A DNA stretch of 40,402 nt, taken from contig NZ_JHXZ01000024.1 of NCBI RefSeq assembly GCF_000621565.1, positions 1 through 40,402 of the forward strand, in the 5' to 3' direction. Below the pieces are notes generated by a model that saw only the letters and a list, made by a program, of their open reading frames with translations, was not told where the DNA came from and did no database searches. Below, piece by piece: positions 18,191 to 27,138 of the stretch. The stretch's first letter is position 1, and each line of letters starts with the position of its first letter. This stretch comes from Butyrivibrio sp. LB2008 (lineage in GTDB: Bacteria > Bacillota > Clostridia > Lachnospirales > Lachnospiraceae). The position numbers and the translations under genes are program-made.

Positions 18191-18634
18191 ATGAACGATA
18201 TAGAATTATATAATTTAATGGCTATCATATCCGCGGCAGTTGCGTTTATAATGCTCGTGCTCGCAATTGTCATGTGGATAAAGCTTGATATTAGGCATTA
18301 TATTGCGGTGCTTACGGGAACCGAAGCCAGAAAGAGAATAGAGAATATCAGGAAATCATCCGAAGCAGGTAGTGTCCATGCCGATGTATACAGCAGGAAC
18401 AACAAGGCCAAGCTTTCATGGAATACAACCGAAGGTCTTGCCAGAGTTGCGCAGATGGAGATTTCCGATGAAGACGGAACCGTTGTACTTGCGCCGACAG
18501 GTACAATACAGCGGGAAGGCACTACTGTGCTTGAGAGTAGTCAGGACTACGCAACAACAGTATTAAATGCAATAAAAGACTCAGAATTTGTTGTTGAAAG
18601 AGAAATAGTTAACAGAGGCGATGAGCGATTTTGA
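18191..18634 (+). CDS. Small membrane protein with TTVL motifs, unknown function
   Basis: A 147-residue protein with one N-terminal membrane helix (about residues 8-30, [20 protein letters not shown]) and a soluble region of about 115 residues. I do not recognise the family. The soluble part carries two short motifs, GTTVLES (Thr111) and ATTVLNA (Thr122), in which a threonine is followed at +3 by Leu, the spacing preferred by many FHA domains. Similar motifs occur in the linker of the FHA protease at 25149. Its place directly after the kinase makes it a candidate kinase substrate and FHA ligand; this is inference. Its last 14 bases overlap uvrC. Confidence 0.75.
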   Translation: MNDIELYNLMAIISAAVAFIMLVLAIVMWIKLDIRHYIAVLTGTEARKRIENIRKSSEAGSVHADVYSRNNKAKLSWNTTEGLARVAQMEISDEDGTVVLAPTGTIQREGTTVLESSQDYATTVLNAIKDSEFVVEREIVNRGDERF

Positions 18635-20501
18635 CGTCAAAGAAGAACTAAAGAAACTGCCGGGGAAACCCGGCGTTTATATAATGCGTGATTCCAACGA
18701 TACCATAATGTATGTGGGAAAGGCGGTGAACTTGCACAACCGTGTCAGGTCTTATTTTCGTGCAAACATCGGAAGAGGCCCGCAGATAGACAGAATGGTT
18801 GAGCAGATAGCACGCTTTGAGTATATAGTTACAGATTCCGAACTGGAAGCTCTTGTTCTTGAGAACAATCTTATCAAAGAGCACTGTCCCAGATACAATA
18901 CCCTTTTAAAAGATGACAAAACTTATCCTTATATAAAAGTAACGGTCTTTGAAGATTATCCGAGAGTTCTTTTTTCAAGACTTATGAAAAAAGACAAGTC
19001 GAGATATTTCGGACCGTTTACAAGTGCGGCAGCAGTAAAGGATACCATAGATCTGATAAATAAGCTCTACGGGCTCAGAACCTGTAACCGCGTCCTTCCA
19101 AGGGATATAGGACTTGAAAGACCTTGCCTTAATTATCATATGAAGCAGTGCAGCGGCCCCTGTACCGGAAATATCACCAAGGAAGAGTACAGAGAGCGGG
19201 TTGATAAGGCGCTTGAGTTCCTAAACGGCAATTACGGGCTCATAATAAAAGAACTGGAGCAAAAGATGAATGATGCTTCAGAAGAGCTGGATTTTGAATC
19301 TGCGGCGAAATACAGAGACCTTCTTGCAAGTGTTCGGGTAGTAGCGCAGAAACAGAAAATGACAGACTCGTCAATGGAAGATAAGGATATAGTAGCCATT
19401 GCTTCCGATGAAAACGATGCGGTGGTACAGGTCTTTTTCGTAAGAGACGGAAGACTAATAGGAAGAGAACATTTCTATATGACTCACGTGTCGGAAAATC
19501 CCGAAAGTGAGATACTCCTTAATTTCGTAAAGCAGTTCTATGCCGGAACTCCTTTTATTCCACGGGAACTGGTGCTTCCCGAGGCTATCGAGGACATGGA
19601 GATAATACAGCAGTGGCTCAGTGAGAGGAAAGGCAGCAGAGTATACATTACCGTTCCGGAGAGAGGACAGAAAGAAAAGCTCATGGAGCTTGCTGCCCAG
19701 AACGCACATCTCATCTTATCCAAGGATAAAGAGAGGATAAAGCGCGAAGAAGGCAGGACTATAGGTGCGGTAAAAGAGATAGAAAAACTTCTCGGACTTA
19801 AGAATTTAAGCCGAATGGAAGCTTATGATATTTCCAATATCAGCGGCTTTGCAAATGTAGGTTCCATGGTGGTATACGAAAAGGGCAAGCCCAAGAAAAG
19901 TGACTACAGGAAATTCCGCATACAGTCCGTATCGGGGCCTGATGACTACGCCTGCATGCATGAAGTGCTGACAAGAAGGCTTCTTCACGGAATTGAGGAA
20001 AAGAAGGATCTCGAAGTCAGAGAGATTGACGCCAGATACGGCAGTTTTACCAAGTTCCCGGACCTTATACTCATGGACGGAGGACGTGGTCAGGTCAATA
20101 TATGCCTGAAAGTTCTGGACGAACTTGGAATTAACATTCCTGTTTGCGGAATGGTAAAGGACGATAATCACAGAACCAGAGGACTCTATTTTAACAACGT
20201 TGAGCTTCCCATCGACACAAGATCGGAAGGCTTCAAACTGATAACCAGAATACAGGATGAGGCTCACAGATTTGCGATAGAATATCATCGTTCACTCCGC
20301 AGTAAAGCACAGGTTAAAAGTTCGCTAGATGACATTCCCGGAGTAGGACCGTCGAGAAGAAGAGCGCTGATGAAGCACTTTAAGTCGATTGAAGACATAA
20401 GAAACGCGTCAGTCGAGGAACTGTCGGAAGTTCCTGGCATTCCGGCTAATGTAGCAGCTCAAATTAAGGAGTTTTTAAGCAAAACAAAACAAGACAGTTA
20501 A
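18621..20501 (+). CDS. uvrC: UvrABC system protein C
   Basis: UvrC makes the dual incisions of nucleotide excision repair. The 626-residue protein shows the domains in order: the GIY-YIG nuclease ([12 protein letters not shown] with IMYVGKA, residues about 13-90), the cysteine-bearing segment [12 protein letters not shown] with [13 protein letters not shown], a UVR motif ([17 protein letters not shown]), the RNase H-like C-terminal nuclease with AYDISNISG and [12 protein letters not shown], and tandem helix-hairpin-helix motifs at the end ([29 protein letters not shown]). AGAGG precedes the ATG, which lies inside the end of the small membrane protein gene. It is the last gene of this operon. 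Confidence 0.97.
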   Translation: MSDFDVKEELKKLPGKPGVYIMRDSNDTIMYVGKAVNLHNRVRSYFRANIGRGPQIDRMVEQIARFEYIVTDSELEALVLENNLIKEHCPRYNTLLKDDKTYPYIKVTVFEDYPRVLFSRLMKKDKSRYFGPFTSAAAVKDTIDLINKLYGLRTCNRVLPRDIGLERPCLNYHMKQCSGPCTGNITKEEYRERVDKALEFLNGNYGLIIKELEQKMNDASEELDFESAAKYRDLLASVRVVAQKQKMTDSSMEDKDIVAIASDENDAVVQVFFVRDGRLIGREHFYMTHVSENPESEILLNFVKQFYAGTPFIPRELVLPEAIEDMEIIQQWLSERKGSRVYITVPERGQKEKLMELAAQNAHLILSKDKERIKREEGRTIGAVKEIEKLLGLKNLSRMEAYDISNISGFANVGSMVVYEKGKPKKSDYRKFRIQSVSGPDDYACMHEVLTRRLLHGIEEKKDLEVREIDARYGSFTKFPDLILMDGGRGQVNICLKVLDELGINIPVCGMVKDDNHRTRGLYFNNVELPIDTRSEGFKLITRIQDEAHRFAIEYHRSLRSKAQVKSSLDDIPGVGPSRRRALMKHFKSIEDIRNASVEELSEVPGIPANVAAQIKEFLSKTKQDS

Positions 20502-20528
20502 TTAAATTATCTTAAAGAATCCGAGCTT

Positions 20529-20557
20529 AAAAAGTGGCTAAAAACGCCACTTTTTTT
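20529..20557 (+). terminator. Terminator after uvrC
   Basis: AAAAAGTGGC (20529-20538) pairs with GCCACTTTTT (20546-20555) with a seven-base loop, and the T-run continues to 20557. Confidence 0.9.
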
Positions 20558-20604
20558 AATTGAAAAAATTAATGCTTTTTTTGATATTTTTAGCGAAAAA
20601 TCTA

Positions 20605-20633
20605 TTGCCATTATCAAAAAAAAGATGTAATAT
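20605..20633 (+). promoter_or_regulatory. Sigma-A-type promoter of the surface protein gene
   Basis: TTGCCA (20605-20610) and TAATAT (20628-20633) are separated by 17 bases. Transcription would start near 20640, about 105 nt before the ATG. The remainder of the 20558-20744 spacer shows nothing else clear. Confidence 0.6.
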
Positions 20634-20744
20634 TAGCGAAGCTGAATTAACATTCAATAACAAATCATTAACAGCTAGTATAACGTTTTTAACACATGTG
20701 CTTACGGATGGGCGTATGGAAGTTAGAATGGCTTGGAGGAAGGT

Positions 20745-23700
20745 ATGAAGAAGGTCAAATTAAGGTCTATGGCGAAAAGATTGCTTCCGGTAATGATGGT
20801 ACCGGTTCTTCTTATGGGAAATTATGCCACAATCACTGCTTCTGCTGAGGAGGTTGCTGCTGAGGAAAGTACGGCAGCAGAGAAGACAACAGAGGAGAAG
20901 ACAGAAGAGAAAAAGACGGAAGAGAAGGCTTCAGAGCAGAAGACTGAGCAAAAGGCAGAGGAGAAGGTAACAGAAGAGAAGCCTGCCGAAGATAAAAAGA
21001 ATAAAGATGAAAAGTCTTCATCAGATGAGAAAAAAGCCGCAGAAACCGGTGAAAACAAGTCTGAGACTGAAGAGAAGAAAGACGAAAAGAAAGACGAAAA
21101 GAAAGAAGAAAGCGATAAGAAAGAGGAAAGCTCTAAGTCTGACGAGAGCGCACCTGATGTGGTAGAGCCTGTTAAGAATGTAGATGACGTTCTTGAGAAC
21201 AAGAAGGAAGCTACACCTGAGGAAACCGAGAAGGATAAGAAGGAAACTACCGATTCTACAGCTGTTAAGAAAAAAGATAGACAAGTAACAATCAAGTTTG
21301 ATATAAAGAACGATTATAACAGCAGATTGAAGATTTCTGCTGAAGATAAGAGTGATATAGGAAAAAATTACTATTTTAGCGCCGGAAAAGAAGATTCTGC
21401 AGAGATAGTTTTCAATTATGAGATTGCAGATTTCTATGAGCTTTATGATATTTCAGGCGGCGACTTTACTATTGATACAGAGAAAAATACCATCACATGC
21501 AAATTTGAGAATTTGAAAGACGGTGAGAACAGGTTCACACTCTCTGCAAAAGTTGGCGTAACAGATAAAAGTTCACCCGAGATCTCAGAGCCGGGAACAA
21601 CAGGACCTGTTGAGTATACAGGAAGTAACGGAGAAGCTGTTGTGGCTTCATCTGACAACTCAAAGCTCGCATTTTCTGTAAAGGTAACCGACGAGGGTTC
21701 GGGAGTTAAAGAAGTATACGCGGTTGATTCAACCGGAGCAAGACGTGAGATGTCAAGTGCAGGAGAAGGTGTCTACACATGGAAGCCTGACAATCACGGC
21801 AATTACAAGATTACAAAAGTAATCGCAAAAGATCACATGAACAACAAGGCAGAAACAGAAGTCGGCAATCAGCCTGTTATGTGCTACTATTCTGCAGATG
21901 AAGAGACAGGTATCAGAATCAGCACAAAGACTGACGACTGGTATTCACTTGCTGCACACAACGAGTCTGTTTACACAATGGATATAAGCGGAATAACAAC
22001 TCGTGAGGTACAGGAGATCACAATTTCAGGTGTATCATCAAAGGTCGATCTTCGTAAGTCAACTCAGGGTGGCAGATATTCATTCAGAGCAACCGTTGTT
22101 CTTCCTGTAACAGAAGGCGAGACAGAATATGAAGTTAACTGCCTCTTTTACGGAGATACAGAAGCTAAGCCTGTCGGAAAGAAGACAGTAAAAATCGATA
22201 ATACAGCACCTTCAGCAGAGATCAAGGTTGACGGTGACGAAGAGAAATTGAGTCCTTTGGACAGATTCATCCGCATGTATGACAGATTCGGATGGTTTGC
22301 TTCAAACAAAGACATCAATGTACTTATCAAGGTTCCCAAGAACTGTGACGGAGAATCAAAAGATAAGAAAACCAGCGGATTCTACAGCATTTCTTATACC
22401 GTAAACGGAAAGAGAAAAGACAGAACAATCAATGAAGCAAGCAACAAGAGCAATGACGAGTACTACGTATTTGAGGAAAAAGTACGTGATACCAGAGGCT
22501 CTGTTGAGAGTAAATACAATGTACAGGTAATCAGCATCAGTGACGCTGCCGGAAACGTAGCAGATCATGTTGAAGGCGGACAGGGATCATTCGTTATTGA
22601 TAAAGCAGCTCCCACAATCGTTTATGATGTCGAAGGAATGGTAACACAGGACGAAGACAGAATGTACTTTGGCGGAGACGCTCACGGAACAGTAACAGTT
22701 GAAGATATCGATCTTGATATCGATTCGATCAAGTTCACTGAAGGTGAAGAAAAGAACTTTAAATATGCCGTTCCCACATACAATGAGAAGAAGGGCGACG
22801 GAAAGCATAAGGCAGTATACGATTTCAAGCTTGAAGGCGACGGTTCATACAAGATCGAGACATATGCAAAGGATACACTCGGTCAGGAAGATACAGCTCT
22901 CAGTACAGAGATGGTTGTTGATACAACAGCTCCCAAGATTGAGATCTCTTACAGCAAAGAGGCTCCTTCAACAGAAGGAAATACATATTACGCATCAAAC
23001 GTTCAGGTTAATGTAAAAGTAAATGATAAATGGCTTGATAAGAGCAAGTCTTTTGTATACATCAAAAAACTCGATACAGCAGGAACAGAAGTAGGTGTGG
23101 CACCGCTTAATGACTGGAGCGGAAATCTCGGTGATGATGAGCATGATATCACATTTACAACAGACGGCGACGGAATGTATCAGATCACAGTTGAAGCTTA
23201 CGATATGTCTGACAACCACGAGAAGGCAGAAGGAAGTAAGTTTGGTATAGATACAACAGCTCCTGTGGTAACACTTGAGTTTGACGAGAACGAACCTAAG
23301 AACGAGAAGTATTACAACAAGACAAGAACAGCAACACTCACAGTTACAGATTTCTCTTTCTACGAAGAAGGAGCAAAGCTCGTAGTTAATGAGGAAGTTG
23401 GCGGTGCAGGAGTAGATGCCTGGACAAATACAGGTGTAAACACATATACACGTACCATCAAGTTTGCTGAAGACGGAATGTACAGCATCAAGTTTAACTG
23501 TCAGGACAGAGCAAAGAATGAATCAAAAGAAGTTACGGAAGCAGAATTCGTAATCGACCGCACTGCACCTGATATAAACGTTACATACAATAAGATAGTA
23601 GTAGGAAACGAGAAGTTCTACAAGGACACAAGAGTTGCAAATATTGCTATCAAAGAGATGTCTTTTGCTGACAAGCTCGTGGAAGTAGTTCCTCAGAACA

Positions 23701-24986
23701 TTCCCGATGTGGCAGCAGTACCGGGACATACAGGATTTACATCAAGCAATTTCAACAACGTTTCACAGATTTCATTCAGTGAAGACGGAACATACGGATA
23801 CATCATCAAGTGCTCTGACCTTGCAGGAAATACAGCAACAGAGTTCACATCAGATGTATTTATCATCGACAAGACAGCACCTGAAGTAACATTCTCAGGA
23901 GTTGAGAACTACTCAGCTAATAACGGAGTAGTAGCACCTTCCGTAGTATACGGAGACAAGTACATTGACATTGAAGCTTCCAAAGTAGCTCTTAAGGGAG
24001 CAAACAATGGCGGCGTAAACGTAGATTGCAGCATTAAGCCTATTGAGAACGGCTTCTCAGTTTCATACAGCGACTTCTCACACGACAAGAAGATGGACGA
24101 TCTGTATGTGCTTGAAGCAACTGTTCGCGATAAGGCAGGAAATGAGACCAAGGACAAGCTCGTATTCTCAGTTAACCGTCACGGATCAATTTTCGTTATC
24201 GGTGACGTAGCTAAGCAGTTCAACGAGAAGTACTACATCAACGAGCCCAAGGACATCACTATCACAGAGATCAACATTGACGAACTCACACAGAAGAGCG
24301 TATCGATCAGCCGTGACGGAGATATCAAGGACCTTAAGAAGGGCAAAGACTTCTCTATTAAGCAGCAGGGAGACGAGACATCTTGGAAGACATATACATA
24401 CAAGATTTCCAAGAATAACTTCGATTCCGACGGAATTTATGCAATAACAGTTTATTCAAAAGATAAAGCTACAAACGTTCAGGATAATAAGTCAAGAGAC
24501 GCAGAAGTATCATTTGCGATCGATATGACAGCACCCGGAATCGTTACAGCCGGAATTGAGAAAGATAAAGAGTACAACCAGGCTTCACTCGACTTCAACT
24601 TGAACGTAACCGACAACATGGGTGTTACAAAGGTAACAGTATGCAACAACGGAGAAGAAATTGACTCCTGCACAGGCGAAGAGCTTGAGAGCAGCGGCGG
24701 AGTAAGAAAGATCACTCTCAAAGAGTCAAAGAAGAGACAGGAGATCACGGTAATCGCAGAAGACTTTGCCGGAAACCAGGAAACTCTGGCACTTGGCGGA
24801 ATCCTTGTATCAACAAAGGGAGAAGAGGTAGATCCTGTTAAGGATAAGATCCTTCCTGAACCCACTCCCGAGCCCGGTCCCGCACCAGGCCCTGTCAACA
24901 AGTCACTCTTCATGTTTGCACTTGCAGCCGTAGCAACATTGTCAGTAGGCGGCGGAGCGATCTGGTTGATCAAGGCGAAGAAGTAA
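20745..24986 (+). CDS. Large cell-surface protein with Ig-like repeats
   Basis: A 1413-residue exported protein. It has a signal peptide ending TASA before EEVAAEE, then about 140 residues of Lys/Glu/Ser/Thr-rich low complexity. Roughly eight Ig-like repeats of 100-130 residues follow, most starting with a D-x-(T/A)-AP motif, near residues 485, 619, 726, 836, 938, 1042, 1144 (degenerate NRHGS) and 1263. It ends with a Pro-rich linker (PEPTPEPGPAPGP), one hydrophobic helix and a short KAKK tail. No LPxTG sortase motif is present, so it is probably held by the C-terminal membrane helix. GGAGGA lies just before the ATG at 20745; an upstream TTG at 20733 is less likely. A decayed copy of the last repeat lies downstream. 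Function is unknown; adhesion or a cell-envelope scaffold are options. Confidence 0.85.
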   Translation: MKKVKLRSMAKRLLPVMMVPVLLMGNYATITASAEEVAAEESTAAEKTTEEKTEEKKTEEKASEQKTEQKAEEKVTEEKPAEDKKNKDEKSSSDEKKAAETGENKSETEEKKDEKKDEKKEESDKKEESSKSDESAPDVVEPVKNVDDVLENKKEATPEETEKDKKETTDSTAVKKKDRQVTIKFDIKNDYNSRLKISAEDKSDIGKNYYFSAGKEDSAEIVFNYEIADFYELYDISGGDFTIDTEKNTITCKFENLKDGENRFTLSAKVGVTDKSSPEISEPGTTGPVEYTGSNGEAVVASSDNSKLAFSVKVTDEGSGVKEVYAVDSTGARREMSSAGEGVYTWKPDNHGNYKITKVIAKDHMNNKAETEVGNQPVMCYYSADEETGIRISTKTDDWYSLAAHNESVYTMDISGITTREVQEITISGVSSKVDLRKSTQGGRYSFRATVVLPVTEGETEYEVNCLFYGDTEAKPVGKKTVKIDNTAPSAEIKVDGDEEKLSPLDRFIRMYDRFGWFASNKDINVLIKVPKNCDGESKDKKTSGFYSISYTVNGKRKDRTINEASNKSNDEYYVFEEKVRDTRGSVESKYNVQVISISDAAGNVADHVEGGQGSFVIDKAAPTIVYDVEGMVTQDEDRMYFGGDAHGTVTVEDIDLDIDSIKFTEGEEKNFKYAVPTYNEKKGDGKHKAVYDFKLEGDGSYKIETYAKDTLGQEDTALSTEMVVDTTAPKIEISYSKEAPSTEGNTYYASNVQVNVKVNDKWLDKSKSFVYIKKLDTAGTEVGVAPLNDWSGNLGDDEHDITFTTDGDGMYQITVEAYDMSDNHEKAEGSKFGIDTTAPVVTLEFDENEPKNEKYYNKTRTATLTVTDFSFYEEGAKLVVNEEVGGAGVDAWTNTGVNTYTRTIKFAEDGMYSIKFNCQDRAKNESKEVTEAEFVIDRTAPDINVTYNKIVVGNEKFYKDTRVANIAIKEMSFADKLVEVVPQNIPDVAAVPGHTGFTSSNFNNVSQISFSEDGTYGYIIKCSDLAGNTATEFTSDVFIIDKTAPEVTFSGVENYSANNGVVAPSVVYGDKYIDIEASKVALKGANNGGVNVDCSIKPIENGFSVSYSDFSHDKKMDDLYVLEATVRDKAGNETKDKLVFSVNRHGSIFVIGDVAKQFNEKYYINEPKDITITEINIDELTQKSVSISRDGDIKDLKKGKDFSIKQQGDETSWKTYTYKISKNNFDSDGIYAITVYSKDKATNVQDNKSRDAEVSFAIDMTAPGIVTAGIEKDKEYNQASLDFNLNVTDNMGVTKVTVCNNGEEIDSCTGEELESSGGVRKITLKESKKRQEITVIAEDFAGNQETLALGGILVSTKGEEVDPVKDKILPEPTPEPGPAPGPVNKSLFMFALAAVATLSVGGGAIWLIKAKK

Positions 24987-25038
24987 TAAAATTAGTTTAA
25001 ATGTCAGTAATTGCAGAAGTGGCGGGCATAAGCACGAA

Positions 25039-25101
25039 TCACTTGACTTCAATGTTCACGTAACAGATAATATTGGTGTCGAAAATCTTACAAAATGTTA
25101 A
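25039..25101 (+). pseudogene. Decayed fragment of an Ig-like repeat
   Basis: Translation of this stretch in one frame gives SLDFNVHVTDNIGVENLTKC and a stop. It matches SLDFNLNVTDNMGVTKVTVC in the last repeat of the preceding surface protein (coding region about 24585-24647). The match is at protein level with many silent differences, so it is an old duplicate or the end of a lost neighbouring paralogue. There is no start or ribosome site for it. Confidence 0.75.
25043..25071 (+). promoter_or_regulatory. Promoter of the protease gene, inside the repeat fragment
   Basis: TTGACT (25043-25048) and GATAAT (25066-25071) are separated by exactly 17 bases, and lie entirely within the decayed Ig-repeat fragment. 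This would start transcription near 25078, about 70 nt ahead of the protease ATG. The intact copy of the repeat has CTCGAC and GACAAC at these places, so the promoter-like boxes come from diverged positions. Confidence 0.5.
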
Positions 25102-25148
25102 GACGAAAAAGTGATAATACTAAAAAATAACATAAAAAGAGGTATCAG

Positions 25149-26804
25149 ATGAGTACAGCTGCAAAACGTATTTTGACATTGTTTTTGGTAATGGGAATAA
25201 CGGTTACACCGCTTAAAGTAAAAGCAAGTGAGGAAGCTCCTTCAGATAATTCGGGTTTAGGATTTTCCGTTTCAGAAAATATTACGGAAGATAGTGCAAC
25301 AGAATTAGATTCTGAGAATATAGAAGAGGCAGAATCTGAAAAGGAATCCGAAGAAGAGGAAACAAAGAAGTTATCAACCGTTCAGGAAGCGCGAAATGGC
25401 GTTTTGCAGGTGAATTGCATCTATGAAGACGATCTGGGAAAGTCATCAATCATTCTTGGTGGAACAGGTTTTCTTATAGGTGATCCTGAGGATACTGAGT
25501 ATGTTATTACCAACAATCATATAGTTAATCCTGACAAGAAGTTCAGAGATAAAGCGTTTAAAGCTTTGGGAGTTCCCAAGGAAAAAGATGAAGATTGGGA
25601 CAAGATAAATCTTAAGGTACAAGTTGTTGTTGAGAACGATGTTGTACTTGAAGCATCTGTAGTTAAGGCGAGTGTAGCTTTGGATGTGGTTGTTCTTAAA
25701 CTTGAGCAACCAATATATACAAGGACTCCATTGACTATTCTGGCAGCAGAAAATAAGTCGGCTGAAAGGCCCTATAAGGTTGCTGAAAAGATATTTACAC
25801 TTGGTTACCCTACAGGAATTTCATACGAACTACCTGTATACTATTCAAATGACAAAGTGTCTATGACATCAGGAGCAATTGCGAACTTGACGACTTTGGA
25901 TAACACAATGGTTATTCAGCATGACGCTAAGGTTGATTCAAGCAATTGCGGCGGACCGCTTATAAATGAAGATGGCTTGGTTATCGGCATGAATGAACTT
26001 ATCGATGACGGAAGCAATTATTATACTCTTGATGCAGCAGAGATAACAGCAATTCTTGATGGACTTGGAATAGCTTACAACAAGATGAATGCTGCTGAAT
26101 ATGATGAACTCAAGAATGGTGTGCCTGCTACAACAGAAAGTAGTACAGAGGCAAGTACTACCGGTGGAAGTGTTGAAAAGCCGGTTGATACGGTTGATAC
26201 TAAGAAAATCTTTATTATTGTAGTAATTGCAGGAGTATCAGTCGTAGTGCTTGCCGCTATCGCATTAACAATCATTCTGGTTAGTAAGAAGGTAAAAACA
26301 AATAAAGAAAAAGCTAGACAAGCCGAGGCAGAACAGAATAGAAACAGATTTGAAACTCAAAATAAAGCAAATTCAGGACAGTTCAATACAACGGTAACTA
26401 AGGTTCAAAGCAATGATGGAGCTTTTGCAAAAGGGGTAGAGACTACATTATTGAACACACCTGTTCCTGATGCAGGAACGACTGTATTATCAGCTTCGAC
26501 AAGGCCTGATTTCCTCGGAACATTAATCCGTAGGAAAAATGGTGAAAACATAATTATAAATAAGAACAATTTTTCAATCGGAAAAGACAGCTTAAATATT
26601 GATTTCAGAATTTCAGACAACAGCGCTATCAGTAGACGGCATGCAAGTATAAAGATTGAAAATGGTCAGGTTGTACTGGAAGATAATTTCTCTACAAATG
26701 GAACATTTGTAAACGGAAACAAGATCCAAGGAGGCCAGACCAAGCAGATTAAGAGTGGGGACGTTATTAAGCTTGCAAACGAGGAATTCGATTACCGAGC
26801 TTAA
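25149..26804 (+). CDS. Membrane trypsin-fold protease with Cys nucleophile and cytoplasmic FHA domain
   Basis: A 551-residue protein with a signal peptide (cleavage likely after KVKA), an acidic linker, an external HtrA/trypsin-like domain (about residues 85-310), a membrane helix (about 353-378), a cytoplasmic linker and a C-terminal FHA domain (about 455-551, with FSIGKD, SRRHASI and NGTFVNG). Catalytic positions appear as His124 (VITNNHIV), Asp179 (ALDVVVLKL) and Cys267 in DSSNCGGPL, where HtrA proteases have Ser in GNSGGPL. The GGPL oxyanion motif is kept, so a cysteine protease is possible, or an inactive scaffold. The linker has ETTLL (Thr432) and GTTVL (Thr444) motifs, potential phospho-FHA ligands. 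AGAGGT precedes the ATG. It stands between the surface protein and the T7SS locus and may link internal kinase signalling to proteolysis outside the cell. Confidence 0.88.
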   Translation: MSTAAKRILTLFLVMGITVTPLKVKASEEAPSDNSGLGFSVSENITEDSATELDSENIEEAESEKESEEEETKKLSTVQEARNGVLQVNCIYEDDLGKSSIILGGTGFLIGDPEDTEYVITNNHIVNPDKKFRDKAFKALGVPKEKDEDWDKINLKVQVVVENDVVLEASVVKASVALDVVVLKLEQPIYTRTPLTILAAENKSAERPYKVAEKIFTLGYPTGISYELPVYYSNDKVSMTSGAIANLTTLDNTMVIQHDAKVDSSNCGGPLINEDGLVIGMNELIDDGSNYYTLDAAEITAILDGLGIAYNKMNAAEYDELKNGVPATTESSTEASTTGGSVEKPVDTVDTKKIFIIVVIAGVSVVVLAAIALTIILVSKKVKTNKEKARQAEAEQNRNRFETQNKANSGQFNTTVTKVQSNDGAFAKGVETTLLNTPVPDAGTTVLSASTRPDFLGTLIRRKNGENIIINKNNFSIGKDSLNIDFRISDNSAISRRHASIKIENGQVVLEDNFSTNGTFVNGNKIQGGQTKQIKSGDVIKLANEEFDYRA

Positions 26805-26829
26805 ATATAAGTAAAAGGAAATTTGTTTT

Positions 26830-27124
26830 ATGGGAAAGAGTAACAATTCATCGGGGGATAATATAGGCAAGTACAGAAGCTATTGCCAGAAAAGTAAATG
26901 AATATAGAAACCAATCTCGAATAAATGCATATCTTAATCCAGATGGTAGTATTAAAGATATCACAGGATATAACAATGCGGTGGAACGTGCAAAATTAAA
27001 ATCATACAAAAATTTAATAAAAGCAGGAAAAACACCAGAAGAAATTATTCAAACAGCAACAAAAGGATGCCCAGGAATGGATGCATGTACAGGCTTGTAT
27101 GATGAATATTATGATACATACTAA
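26830..27124 (+). pseudogene. Internally deleted RHS/T7SS toxin: N-terminal start fused out of frame to a C-terminal tip
   Basis: An ATG at 26830 with AAAAGGA upstream starts MGKSNNSSGDNIGKY. This modestly resembles the start of the intact RHS protein at 36523 (MGNTQGFNGENIEWH; 5 of 15 identical, with GDNI/GENI aligned). This frame stops at about 26900. A second frame is open from 26867 to the TAA at 27122-27124. It encodes 85 residues with no start of their own, ending KGCPGMDACTGLYDEYYDTY. Such a small Cys-containing C-terminal piece followed at once by a small gene is typical of a polymorphic toxin tip with its immunity gene. The tip's activity is not recognised. The most economical reading is a deletion of the RHS body. 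Confidence 0.6.
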
Positions 27125-27138
27125 GGAGAGAAGAGCGT

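Noticed and set aside
20560..20748. 62-residue frame between uvrC and the surface protein
   Set aside because: It spans a terminator T-run, a clear promoter and the ribosome site of the surface gene. The translation is not protein-like.
20822..21295. Minus-strand reading frames of 157 and 87 residues rich in Ser, Phe and Leu
   Set aside because: They are the antisense of the purine-rich Lys/Glu low-complexity region of the surface protein and have no ribosome site or family resemblance.
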